DNA of 36,500 nucleotides from VRUE01 sp044867925 (GTDB taxonomy: Bacteria > Actinomycetota > Thermoleophilia > Solirubrobacterales > 70-9): positions 1 through 36,500 of the forward strand of contig JBIOVV010000075.1 in the NCBI GenBank assembly GCA_044867925.1. Direction: 5' to 3'. Below the pieces are notes generated by a model, which ran no database searches, was not told where the DNA came from, and saw nothing but the letters and a program-made list of their open reading frames with translations. The position numbers and the translations under genes were made by a program. This document shows, one piece after another, positions 6,684 to 15,551 of this stretch (positions are counted from its first letter, which is position 1; every line of letters begins with the position of its first letter).

Positions 6684-6793
6684 CGAGGGTCGGGCGCCGC
6701 TCCCCGCGGCTTGTACTTTTTCGGCAATCCATCCTCGGACGGCCCACGCCGATCACCGAAAAAGTTGAGCGGGGAGTGGTGCGCGACCCTCGC
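6683..6793. repeat. Dispersed palindromic repeat, copy A
   Basis: Outer arms GCGAGGGTCG (6683-6692) and CGACCCTCGC (6784-6793) are perfect complements; an 8-base inner pair CTCCCCGC / GCGGGGAG follows, and then the core CTTTTTCGG (6716-6724) / CCGAAAAAG (6756-6764) around a 31-base loop. The asymmetric mark CTTGTA precedes the left core and TTGAG follows the right core, so this copy is in the opposite orientation to copies B and C. The element starts on the last base of the maleylacetate reductase stop codon and ends 41 bases before plsC-gpsA. No U-tract follows either arm, so it is not a classical terminator. Confidence 0.85.
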
Positions 6794-6834
6794 CCCCGGT
6801 AACCGATGTCCCTAGCCCGTGTAGCCCTTCCCAG

Positions 6835-8499
6835 ATGGACCCCTCCCGTCTTCAGGCGTACCACGCCTACACGCGCGCCCACGGCGTAAACCCGATCCTC
6901 TACATCCTCGCCAGGATCTTCATGACCCCCTTCTTCCTGGCCTACTTCCGCTACGCCCGCACCGGTCGCGAGCACGCCCGCCTCAGGGGCGGCCTGATCG
7001 TCGCCTCCAACCACCGCAGCTTCCTCGACCCGTTCGCGATCGGCGGCGCCCTGCCCTGGCGGCGACCGATGAACTACGTCGCCAAGATCGAGCTCTTCGA
7101 GCGGCGCTGGCAGGGCTGGGTCCTCTCTCGGCTCGGCGCCTTCCCGATCCGTCGCGGCGAGTCCGACGAGGACTCGATGGAGACCGCTCGGCGCCTGGTC
7201 GAACGCGGCGGCGCCGTCTGCATCTTCCCCGAGGGCACTCGCATCCGCACCGGGTCGTTGGGCGATCCAAAGCGCGGCGTCGGCCGTTTGGCGCTGCAGA
7301 CCGGCGCCCCCGTCATCCCCGCCGCGGTGCTCGGCACCGAACACGTGCGGCGCGGCTGGCGCATCCGCCCGCGCAAGGTCAAGGTCCGCCTCGGCAAGGC
7401 GATGACCTTTCCCCGTGCCGCCGACCCGTCCCGCGGCCTGGCCGCGACGGTGACGGCGCGGATCTGGCCCAACGTCGAGCTGCAGTGGGAGGATCTCGGT
7501 GGCCTGCCGCCGATGCGGCGCGCCGCTGTGATCGGCGCCGGCAGCTGGGGGACCGCGGTGGCCGTCCTGCTCGCCCGCGGCGGCTTGGAGGTCCAGCTGG
7601 CCACCCGCAGCGCCGCTCACGCCGCCGAGATCGAGGAGGCGGGCGAAAACCGCCGCTACCTGGAGGGGGTGCGCCTGCCCGGCTCGGTTCGCGTGCGGCA
7701 GGCTTCCGAGGTCGAGCTGGCGGGCCTCGACCTGATCTGTCTGGCGATCCCATCCGGCTCTCTGCCGCAGGCGGTGGGTGCGATCGCCGATCGGGTCGGT
7801 TCGCGCGCCGCGATGCTGCTGCTGACCAAGGGGTTGATCTCGCCGCTCGGTCAACTGCCGGCCGAATACGTCGGCGAGCGGGTGCGCGCTCGCTCGATCG
7901 CCTGCCTGGGCGGTCCCGCCCACGCGCGCGAGGCCGTCTCGGGCTCCGCCGCTCTGGTGCTCGGCTCAGCGGACCCGGACCTGCGCAAACAGCTGGGGGT
8001 CGTCTTCGACCGGGCCGGACTCGTCTGCGAGCGCTCTCGCGACGTCACCGGCGTCGAGATGGCAGGCGCGGCGAAGAACGCGGCCGCGCTTGCCGCCGCG
8101 GCCGCCGAGCCGCACGGGCTCAACGCGGCGGGGATCGCGGCCGCTCAGGTCTGGCGCGAGTGCATCGAGCACGCGATCGATCGCGGCGCCGAGCTCGGCA
8201 CCTTCTCCGGTCTCGCCGGCGTCGGTGACCTGACCGCCACGGTGATGGCGCCGAGCGGGCGCAACCGCCGCGCCGGCGAGCTGCTCGGACGTGGAACGCC
8301 CGCGGCGGAGATCCCGGCCAAGATCGGCCAGGCATCGGAGGGCCTCGACGCGGTGCCGCTGCTGGCCGAGGCGACGTCGGCCGGCGGTGGCAGCGCCGAG
8401 GCGCTCTCCGGCCTTGCGGCGCTGATCCGCGGCGAGATCGATGCCGAGGCCTGGGTGGCCGGGCTGCGACGCGTCGAGCGCTCCAAAAAGGCGGCCTGA
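6835..8499 (+). CDS. PlsC-GpsA fusion: acylglycerophosphate acyltransferase plus glycerol-3-phosphate dehydrogenase
   Basis: 554 residues in one uninterrupted frame. Residues 1-220 form a PlsC-type acyltransferase: a hydrophobic helix at about 21-40, catalytic NHRSFLD (N59, H60, D65), FPIRR near 103 and the glycerophosphate-binding FPEGTR (131-136). Residues 228-550 form a complete GpsA: Rossmann loop IGAGSWGTA (233-241), LLLTKGL, the AGAAKNAAALAAA segment with a conserved lysine, and GVGDLTATVMAPSGRNRRAGELLG. GpsA makes sn-glycerol 3-phosphate from dihydroxyacetone phosphate and PlsC acylates lysophosphatidate, so both act in phospholipid synthesis. The two genes are neighbours in other actinobacteria (established, from memory); here no stop separates them. 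ATG 7513 could allow separate GpsA translation. A weak TAGCCC 7 bases before ATG 6835 may be a leaderless -10. Confidence 0.92.
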   Translation: MDPSRLQAYHAYTRAHGVNPILYILARIFMTPFFLAYFRYARTGREHARLRGGLIVASNHRSFLDPFAIGGALPWRRPMNYVAKIELFERRWQGWVLSRLGAFPIRRGESDEDSMETARRLVERGGAVCIFPEGTRIRTGSLGDPKRGVGRLALQTGAPVIPAAVLGTEHVRRGWRIRPRKVKVRLGKAMTFPRAADPSRGLAATVTARIWPNVELQWEDLGGLPPMRRAAVIGAGSWGTAVAVLLARGGLEVQLATRSAAHAAEIEEAGENRRYLEGVRLPGSVRVRQASEVELAGLDLICLAIPSGSLPQAVGAIADRVGSRAAMLLLTKGLISPLGQLPAEYVGERVRARSIACLGGPAHAREAVSGSAALVLGSADPDLRKQLGVVFDRAGLVCERSRDVTGVEMAGAAKNAAALAAAAAEPHGLNAAGIAAAQVWRECIEHAIDRGAELGTFSGLAGVGDLTATVMAPSGRNRRAGELLGRGTPAAEIPAKIGQASEGLDAVPLLAEATSAGGGSAEALSGLAALIRGEIDAEAWVAGLRRVERSKKAA

Positions 8500-8505
8500 T
8501 GGGAC

Positions 8506-8511
8506 TAGGCT
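8506..8511 (+). promoter_or_regulatory. Putative -10 element (TAGGCT) of the ECF sigma gene
   Basis: TAGGCT is 6 bases before GTG 8518 and no Shine-Dalgarno sequence is present; consistent with a leaderless transcript. No clear -35. Confidence 0.45.
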
Positions 8512-8517
8512 GCAAGC

Positions 8518-9069
8518 GTGAGCGAGAACGTCGAGCCGGCCAGCCTCGATCCGGCCGCCAAGGCAGAGCTCGACCGTGCCTTCGAGGATCTCTACCGGGC
8601 CCATCTTCGCGACGTCTACTCCTACGCCTACTACCGGATCGGCAACCCACACGATGCCGAGGACCTCACCGAGCAGGCCTTTCTGCAGGCATATCGCCAC
8701 TTCGACCGCGCCCGGCGCGAGTCCGACGGGCGCCCTCTGCGGCCCTGGCTGATCCGCATCGCCCACAACCTCGCCTCCAACTACTACCGCGACCGCTCCC
8801 GCCGGCCGCAGACGTCGCTCGAGACCGCCGATCCGATCGCGGCCCGGCACGGCACCGAGGCGATCGCCGAGGGGCGGGAGGAGCTGCGCCAGGTGATGGC
8901 CCACCTGGAGCATCTGCCGGACGACCGCCGCGACGCGCTGATCATGCGCTTCGCGCTCGGCATGGACAACCGCGAGATCGCACGGGCCCTGGGGCGCAGC
9001 GACGGCGCCACCAAGGTTCTCATCCATCGCGCGATCAAGCAGCTGCAGGAGGAGATGGGCGATGAGTGA
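8518..9069 (+). CDS. ECF-type RNA polymerase sigma-70 family factor
   Basis: 183 residues, GTG start. Region 2 is seen at about 25-95 (FEDLYRAHLRDVYSYAYYRIGNPHDAEDLTEQAFLQAYRHFDR and LRPWLIRIAHNLASNYYRDRSRR) and region 4 at about 125-180 (HLEHLPDDRRDALIMRFALGMDNREIARALGRSDGATKVLIHRAIKQLQEEM). Regions 1.1 and 3 are missing, as usual for ECF factors. It recruits RNA polymerase to a small regulon. The next gene overlaps by 8 bases and encodes a small single-span membrane protein, the arrangement expected for a cognate anti-sigma factor, although that protein has no recognised anti-sigma fold. The gene begins 18 bases after plsC-gpsA. Confidence 0.9.
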   Translation: MSENVEPASLDPAAKAELDRAFEDLYRAHLRDVYSYAYYRIGNPHDAEDLTEQAFLQAYRHFDRARRESDGRPLRPWLIRIAHNLASNYYRDRSRRPQTSLETADPIAARHGTEAIAEGREELRQVMAHLEHLPDDRRDALIMRFALGMDNREIARALGRSDGATKVLIHRAIKQLQEEMGDE

Positions 9070-9403
9070 GGCAGATCGCCTCACCGGGAGCTGGGACGTC
9101 GAGCAGCTGCTCTCCGACGCGCTGCGGCCGATCGAGCCGCCGGAGCGGCTCTCGGGCAGGGTCGAGGACACGCTCGCCGCGGTCACGCAGGCCGCGGCAG
9201 AGGAGCTCTCTCAGTGGGCCGAAGAGCTCTCCGAGAGCGAGCTGCGGGCGCTGCGCGACCCGCGCAACTGGGTGCGGCCGGTGGTCGCGGTCGGCGCCGG
9301 TGGGGCGGCGGCCGGCGCCTTGGTCGTGATCGAGCTGCGCAGGCGCGGCAAACAGCAGGCCAAGGGCGGCCTGCGTTCGCTGACCACGCGGCTCAAGCCG
9401 TAG
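9062..9403 (+). CDS. Small single-span membrane protein, candidate sigma partner
   Basis: 113 residues, ATG overlapping the ECF sigma stop by 8 bases, which implies translational coupling. Residues 1-75 are soluble, acidic and helical (WDVEQLLSDALRPIEPPERLSGRVEDTLAAVTQAAAEEL), a hydrophobic span WVRPVVAVGAGGAAAGALVVIEL lies at about 70-93, and the tail is basic (RRRGKQQAKGG). The N-terminal half is cytoplasmic if the positive-inside rule is applied in the reverse sense; topology is uncertain. It has no zinc-binding HxxxCxxC of ZAS anti-sigma factors. The role as an anti-sigma-like regulator is an inference from position. It overlaps the convergent DUF4383 gene by 11 bases. Confidence 0.7.
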   Translation: MSEADRLTGSWDVEQLLSDALRPIEPPERLSGRVEDTLAAVTQAAAEELSQWAEELSESELRALRDPRNWVRPVVAVGAGGAAAGALVVIELRRRGKQQAKGGLRSLTTRLKP

Positions 9404-9803
9404 CGGGAGCCCGCTTCTTCGTCAGCGGCGTCGCGCGCGCGGCGAGGACGCCGAGCCCGCCGAGGGTCAGGTGGAGCAGGTTGTCGCCGGTGTTGACCGG
9501 CAGCAGGCCGAGGATCGCCTCGCCGCTGCCCAGGGCGAAGCCCCAGAAGCCAAGCACGACGTAGAAGACCCCGATCCAGAGCGCGTAGCGGCGCGAGGCA
9601 TAATCGGCGGCGAGGAGGCCGATCGTGCCGCTGAGGACGTGGAGGACGTTGTCCCAGCCGTTGACGCTGAAGGCGCCGAGCATCTCCTCGACCTCGCCCG
9701 GCGAGCCGAACGAGGCGCTGTAGAAGAAGCCGACGATGCCGGCGACGACGAGCGTCGCGCCGACCAGCGTGGCGTAGAGACGGGCAGGGCTGGGTGCGTC
9801 CAT
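9393..9803 (-). CDS. DUF4383 family four-helix membrane protein
   Basis: 136 residues with four predicted transmembrane helices near 8-27, 52-67, 74-92 and 103-123. The pattern of NGWDNVLHVLSGTIGLLA followed by NTGDNLLHLTLGGLGVLAA is the repeated N-x-x-D-N-x-L-H signature of the DUF4383 family, common in actinobacteria. Function unknown. It is transcribed towards the ECF sigma pair, overlapping the small membrane protein gene by 11 bases, and divergently from the rhomboid gene with a 28-base gap. Confidence 0.85.
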   Translation of the reverse strand: MDAPSPARLYATLVGATLVVAGIVGFFYSASFGSPGEVEEMLGAFSVNGWDNVLHVLSGTIGLLAADYASRRYALWIGVFYVVLGFWGFALGSGEAILGLLPVNTGDNLLHLTLGGLGVLAARATPLTKKRAPATA

Positions 9804-9815
9804 CGGCCGCGATTG

Positions 9816-9821
9816 TAGGCT
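9816..9821 (+). promoter_or_regulatory. Putative -10 element (TAGGCT) of the rhomboid gene
   Basis: TAGGCT lies 10 bases before GTG 9832, in the short gap to the divergent DUF4383 gene. It repeats the hexamer found before the ECF sigma gene. Confidence 0.4.
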
Positions 9822-9831
9822 GCTCGTCCCT

Positions 9832-10653
9832 GTGGCTGAGACTTGTTACCGGCACCCCAACCGCGAGACCGGCGTCTCCTGCTCGTCCTGCGGGCGGCCG
9901 ATCTGCCCCGACTGCATGACGCCGACCCCGGTCGGCATGCGCTGTCCGGAGTGCGCGAGCCAGCGAACGAAAGTGGTGCGGGGCGTCGGTGAGGCCTCGC
10001 TTCTCTCCAGCGCGCCGGCCACCTTCGTCCTGATCGCGCTCAACGCAGCCGCCTTCCTCGCCGAGATCGCCGGAAGCAGCGGCGGTCTCACGGTCAGCGG
10101 CAGCTCGGTCGTGAGGGAATTCGGCCTCTTCGGCCCTCTGGTGGCCGAAAGCGAGTGGTACCGGCTCCTCACCGGCGGCTTCCTGCACGCCAGCCTGATC
10201 CACATCGGCTTCAACATGTTCGCCCTCTTCTTCCTCGGCAGGATCCTCGAGCCCTCGATCGGCACGCCGCGCTTCCTCGCCGTCTACTTCTCCTCCCTGC
10301 TCGGCGGCGCCTTCGGTGCCCTGCTGCTCGATCCAAACGCCCTCACGATCGGCGCCTCGGGCGCGATCTTCGGCATCTTCGGCGCCACCTTCGTGATCGC
10401 CCGCGGCCGCGGCTTCGACGCCGTCGCCTCCTCGATCGGCGTCGTCCTGCTGATCAACCTCGCCCTCAGCTTCGGCGCTGCCAACATCAGCCTCGGCGGC
10501 CACCTCGGTGGGCTGGCGGCCGGGCTGATCTGCGGTGGGGCGGTCATCGCCGGCGACCGCGGATCGCTCGGCGAACGGCACGTGGCCGCCGAGCTGGCGG
10601 TGATGGTGGGCGTCGCCCTGCTCGCGGTTCTGGGCGCTCTCGCGATCGCCTGA
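9832..10653 (+). CDS. Rhomboid-family intramembrane serine protease with N-terminal zinc finger
   Basis: 273 residues. Residues 5-41 form a B-box-like zinc finger with C5, H8, C17, C20, C25, C28, C38 and C41. The rhomboid domain follows from about 60: first helix PATFVLIALNAAAFLAEI, the WYRLLTGGFLHASLIHIGFNMFAL segment (residues 110-131), active-site GASG with S176, and the partner histidine H224 in GGHLGGLAAG. Serine and histidine of the catalytic dyad are both present, so the protease should be active. Rhomboids cut transmembrane substrates; the substrate is unknown. The zinc finger presumably sits in the cytoplasm and may bind a partner. The same domain order is known in other actinobacterial rhomboids. 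Confidence 0.92.
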   Translation: MAETCYRHPNRETGVSCSSCGRPICPDCMTPTPVGMRCPECASQRTKVVRGVGEASLLSSAPATFVLIALNAAAFLAEIAGSSGGLTVSGSSVVREFGLFGPLVAESEWYRLLTGGFLHASLIHIGFNMFALFFLGRILEPSIGTPRFLAVYFSSLLGGAFGALLLDPNALTIGASGAIFGIFGATFVIARGRGFDAVASSIGVVLLINLALSFGAANISLGGHLGGLAAGLICGGAVIAGDRGSLGERHVAAELAVMVGVALLAVLGALAIA

Positions 10654-10663
10654 GCCGAGAGTT

Positions 10664-11584
10664 CTAGCCGCCGGCTCCGCGCCAGACGCTCGGCGCCCGT
10701 ACCTCGGCGAAGCCGATGTTGCCCGGCGGGTCGACCAGATCGGGATGGAGCAGGTGGCCGAGCAGCTCGATCCCGTCGACCAGGCGCGGGCCGGGCCGCG
10801 AGAAGGTCGAGGCGGCGTCGACCGCAAAGACCTGCCGCGCGCCGAGCGTCTCGATCTGGTCCCAGTAGGCGAGCGCCTGCTCTCGCGAGGCCTCTATGTA
10901 CCAGCCGCAGGGCATCGCGATCACTACGTCGGGATTGAGCCCCGAAAGCTCCCCCCAGGAGACCTCGGGCGACTTCAGCCCGGGCGGCCCGGCGACGTCC
11001 TCGCCGCCGGCGATCGAGATCATCTCCGGGATCCAGTGGCCGCCGACGTAAGGCGGGTCGAGCCACTCGAGCGCGATCACCCTGGGCAGGCTGGCGCCGC
11101 CGACGGCGGCGCGAACGGTCGCCAGGCGTCCCTCCAGCTCGCCGCGCAGCTCGTGCGCCTGGCGGGGGATCTCCGCGGCTTCGCCGAGCCGTATGACGTC
11201 CTCGAGCATCTCGCCGAGCGTGCTCGGGTCCTGCTGCAGGACGCGTGGCCTGCTCGGCAGGCGAGCGGCGACCTCGAGCACGTCCTCGTAGGAGACCGCG
11301 CAGACCGCGCAGATCGCCTGGGTGACGATCAGGTCGGGGGCGAGGCCGGCGAGCAGCTCCTCGTCGAGCTGGTAGAGCGCCTGGCCCTCCGCCACCCGCG
11401 CCTTCACCGCGCGGTCGATCTCGGCCGCGCTCAGGCCCGCGGGCAGCACGGTCGTGGTCAGGTGGGGGAGAGAACCGGCCTCAGGCGGGTAGTCGCACTC
11501 ATGCGTGACCGCGACGACGCTGTCGCCGAGGCCGAGTGCGTAGAGCATCTCGGTCGCAGACGGAACCAGGCTTGCGATCCGCAT
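10664..11584 (-). CDS. Cobalamin-type ABC substrate-binding protein without signal peptide
   Basis: 306 residues. The start MRIASLVPSATEMLYALGLGDSVVAVTHECDYP is the opening of periplasmic-binding-protein class III (PF01497, BtuF-like), and the second lobe contains PRVIALEWLDPPYVGGHWIPEMISIAGG. BtuF relatives deliver vitamin B12 to BtuCD. This copy begins directly with the first beta strand: there is no signal peptide or lipobox, and no ABC permease or ATPase gene is near. It may therefore act in the cytoplasm or be a binding protein of altered use. CATATT (11599-11594 on the minus strand) 9 bases before the ATG could be a leaderless -10. It is divergent from the CorC/CNNM gene. Confidence 0.8.
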   Translation of the reverse strand: MRIASLVPSATEMLYALGLGDSVVAVTHECDYPPEAGSLPHLTTTVLPAGLSAAEIDRAVKARVAEGQALYQLDEELLAGLAPDLIVTQAICAVCAVSYEDVLEVAARLPSRPRVLQQDPSTLGEMLEDVIRLGEAAEIPRQAHELRGELEGRLATVRAAVGGASLPRVIALEWLDPPYVGGHWIPEMISIAGGEDVAGPPGLKSPEVSWGELSGLNPDVVIAMPCGWYIEASREQALAYWDQIETLGARQVFAVDAASTFSRPGPRLVDGIELLGHLLHPDLVDPPGNIGFAEVRAPSVWRGAGG

Positions 11585-11692
11585 CCCACGATCAATATGT
11601 CACCTATCGCAAAATCAGCGGAGCGGATGGCTATATTGCCTACGCCGAATGGCCGACGACGACCTCCCCCGAAGTACCGGGCCAAATAGGCG

Positions 11693-12991
11693 ATGACCGC
11701 CCTGCTGCTCGTCCTTCTTCTGCTGCTGGTTGCGATCAACGGCTTCTTCGTCGCGGCCGAGTTCGCCCTCGTGCGCAGTCGTCGCGGCAAGCTCGAGCAG
11801 CTGGCCGAGGAAGGCGAAAGCGGCGCCGAGGAGGTGATCGAGCAGCTCGACAAGATCGACGAGTCGCTTTCCGCCTGTCAGATCGGGATCACGATCGCCT
11901 CTATCGGCATCGGCTTCCTCGGCGAGCCCTCGCTGGCGGTGCTGCTCGAGCCCGCCTTCGGCAGCCTCTCGCACGGTGCGGCCGTCGGCCTGTCCGTGGC
12001 GATTGCCTTCACCTTCGTCACCGCACTTCACATCACCGTCGGCGAGCAGGTGCCGAAGATGCTGGCGATCAGCCACGCCGAGCGCACCGCTCGCCGCGTC
12101 GCCCGGCCGCTCAACTGGTTCCGCATCGCCACCGCGCCGGTGACCTACTCGCTCAGCGGCATCTCCAACGCGGTCGTCCGGCTCTTCGGGGTCGACCCGA
12201 CAGACATCGAAGAGAAGCACACGGCCGAGGACCTCAAGCAGATCATCGACAGCTCGCGGATCGGGGGCACGCTCGATCCCGGCGAGGCGGGCATGCTCGG
12301 CGGCGTCTTCCACCTGCACGAGCAGGAGGCGCGCGAGGTGATGACCCCGATTCCGGCCGTCGTCACCGTCGACGCCTCGGAGACGGTGGAGACCGCGCTG
12401 CGGCGCTGCGTCACCTCCGGCCACACCCGGCTCGTCGTGATCGAGGACGAGAACCCCGACCGGGTCAAGGGGATCGTCCACAACAACAGCCTCGCCCGCC
12501 TCTACATGAGCGACGGACCGGAGGCGGAGATCGCCACCGTCGTGCGCGACGCCGTGATCGTGCCCGAGACGCGTCCCCTCGACGACCTCCTCCACGACCT
12601 CCAGGTGCAGCGCACCTCGCTCTCCGTGGTGGTCGACGAGTACGGCCGCACGGTCGGCATCGTCACGGTCGAGGACATCCTCGAGGAGGTCGTCGGTGAG
12701 ATCGAGGACGAGACCGACCCCCGCGCCGCTGCCCTGCGCCAGCTGGCCGGCGGCGAATGGTTCGTGCGCGGCCACGTCTCGCTCGGCGATCTCTCCGACG
12801 CCGGCATCGAGCTGCCGGTCGACTCCGACGCCTACAACTCGGTCGGCGGCTACGTCTTCGGCGAGCTCGGCCGGCTGCCCAAGCGCGGCGACACGATCAC
12901 CGCCAACGGCTACACGATCCGGGTCGAGTCGGTGCGCGAGAACCGCATCGAGGCGGTCCGCATCAGCGGTTCCGTCCGTCACGACTCCTAG
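11693..12991 (+). CDS. CNNM/CorC (HlyC) family membrane transporter-like protein
   Basis: 432 residues. An N-terminal DUF21/CNNM membrane domain (1-180) begins with a hydrophobic helix and NGFFVAAEFALVRSRRGKLEQL, then SLSACQIGITIASIGIGFLGEPSLA and the EQVPK motif typical of the family. A CBS pair follows at about 205-330 (REVMTPIPAVVTVDASETVETAL, SLSVVVDEYGRTVGIVTVEDILEEVVGEI). Residues 345-425 form a CorC_HlyC domain (YNSVGGYVFGELGRLPKRGDTI). Relatives have been linked to magnesium or cobalt export. The name hemolysin is historical. The upstream gap 11585-11692 is AT-richer than average and shared with the divergent binding-protein gene; TATATT at 11632-11637 may be a -10. Confidence 0.92.
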   Translation: MTALLLVLLLLLVAINGFFVAAEFALVRSRRGKLEQLAEEGESGAEEVIEQLDKIDESLSACQIGITIASIGIGFLGEPSLAVLLEPAFGSLSHGAAVGLSVAIAFTFVTALHITVGEQVPKMLAISHAERTARRVARPLNWFRIATAPVTYSLSGISNAVVRLFGVDPTDIEEKHTAEDLKQIIDSSRIGGTLDPGEAGMLGGVFHLHEQEAREVMTPIPAVVTVDASETVETALRRCVTSGHTRLVVIEDENPDRVKGIVHNNSLARLYMSDGPEAEIATVVRDAVIVPETRPLDDLLHDLQVQRTSLSVVVDEYGRTVGIVTVEDILEEVVGEIEDETDPRAAALRQLAGGEWFVRGHVSLGDLSDAGIELPVDSDAYNSVGGYVFGELGRLPKRGDTITANGYTIRVESVRENRIEAVRISGSVRHDS

Positions 12992-13035
12992 CCTTTCCGG
13001 GCAACCCGCGTTCCCCCGACACTTGGAGGTATCGC

Positions 13036-13269
13036 ATGTGGGTTGTGCGATTGAGCGACAAGCAGCTCGAAGTCCTGAGAGCGCTGCTGCGATCCGAGGA
13101 GCACCTCGGCCCGGCGCTCAAAGGTGCGGTCGAGGCCTTGGACCTGGCGCGCTGGGACGATCTTCCCGAGGCCGAGCTTCCCTGGGAAGAGATCGAGTCG
13201 CAGGCACGCCAGCAGGGAATTTCCCCCGCCGATGTGATCTGGGACCTCGCGGGTCGTAGCTGCGACTAG
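13036..13269 (+). CDS. Small acidic protein of unknown function (77 residues)
   Basis: The start ATG 13036 has a good Shine-Dalgarno GGAGG at 13025-13029, six bases away; although the frame is open further upstream, that part is a shadow of the CorC gene. The protein MWVVRLSDKQLEVLRALLR... is helical and acidic, with DLARWDDLPEAELPWEEIESQARQQGISPADVIWDL; the last part resembles a short helix-turn-helix-like helical pair, but I cannot assign a family. It lies 44 bases after corC and stops 3 bases before the end of the convergent hydroxyacyl-CoA dehydrogenase gene. Confidence 0.75.
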   Translation: MWVVRLSDKQLEVLRALLRSEEHLGPALKGAVEALDLARWDDLPEAELPWEEIESQARQQGISPADVIWDLAGRSCD

Positions 13270-13272
13270 CTC

Positions 13273-14094
<822 letters not shown>

Positions 14095-14122
14095 GGGGCG
14101 GGTTCCTATCAAGCCCGGGTGG

Positions 14123-14234
14123 GGGAGGGTCGGGCGCCCCTCCTCACTCAACTTTTTCGGTGGAGAGTCTTTGGCTGACGCCGCGAGGAATTGCCGAAAA
14201 AGTACAAGCCGTTCGGAGGGCGCCCGCCCCTCCC
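14123..14234. repeat. Dispersed palindromic repeat, copy B
   Basis: Left arm 14123-14143 (GGGAGGGTCGGGCGCC then CCTCC) pairs with right arm 14215-14234 (GGAGGGCGCCCGCCCCTCCC) with one mismatch and one bulge. The core CTTTTTCGG (14152-14160) / CCGAAAAAG (14194-14202) encloses a 33-base loop. TCAA precedes the left core and GTACAAG spans the right core's end, the same polarity as copy C and opposite to copy A. It sits between the divergent hydroxyacyl-CoA dehydrogenase and thiolase genes, separating their promoters. Confidence 0.85.
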
Positions 14235-14252
14235 GCTCGACAAGCTTTGGTT

Positions 14253-14268
14253 GACTGACCAGTCAGTC
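14253..14268. promoter_or_regulatory. FadR/TetR-type operator before the thiolase
   Basis: GACTGAC-CA-GTCAGTC is a perfect 7+2+7 palindrome. It overlaps TTGACT (14251-14256), a possible -35, and lies 51 bases before the thiolase start. A near copy stands before the third acyl-CoA dehydrogenase (23088-23107). The pattern resembles the Bacillus FadR operator type TGANTGAC-NN-GTCANTCA, which responds to long-chain acyl-CoA. The regulator gene is not in this window. Confidence 0.65.
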
Positions 14269-14319
14269 GGTGAGCTATCGTCAAAAGGACAGGCGCAGAT
14301 CGAGAACTGGAGGGCTGAG

Positions 14320-15507
<1,188 letters not shown>

Positions 15508-15515
15508 AGACGTCG

Positions 15516-15543
15516 TTGCGTCATATCGGTACCGCGGTATAAC
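15516..15543 (+). promoter_or_regulatory. Promoter of the lipoprotein gene
   Basis: TTGCGT (15516-15521), 16-base spacer, TATAAC (15538-15543). The start codon ATG 15552 is 8 bases after the -10, so the transcript is probably leaderless. This is the best two-part example of that arrangement in the window. Confidence 0.6.
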
Positions 15544-15551
15544 TTGCCCGC

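Noticed and set aside
6683..6793. Repeat A as an ordinary intrinsic terminator
   Set aside because: The stem is far longer than needed, there is no U-tract on either side, and the same core appears before divergent genes (copy B), where a terminator has no target.
11585..11692. Cobalamin riboswitch before the binding-protein gene
   Set aside because: The gap is 108 bases, shared with a divergent gene, and shows no B12-box; too short for the full structure.
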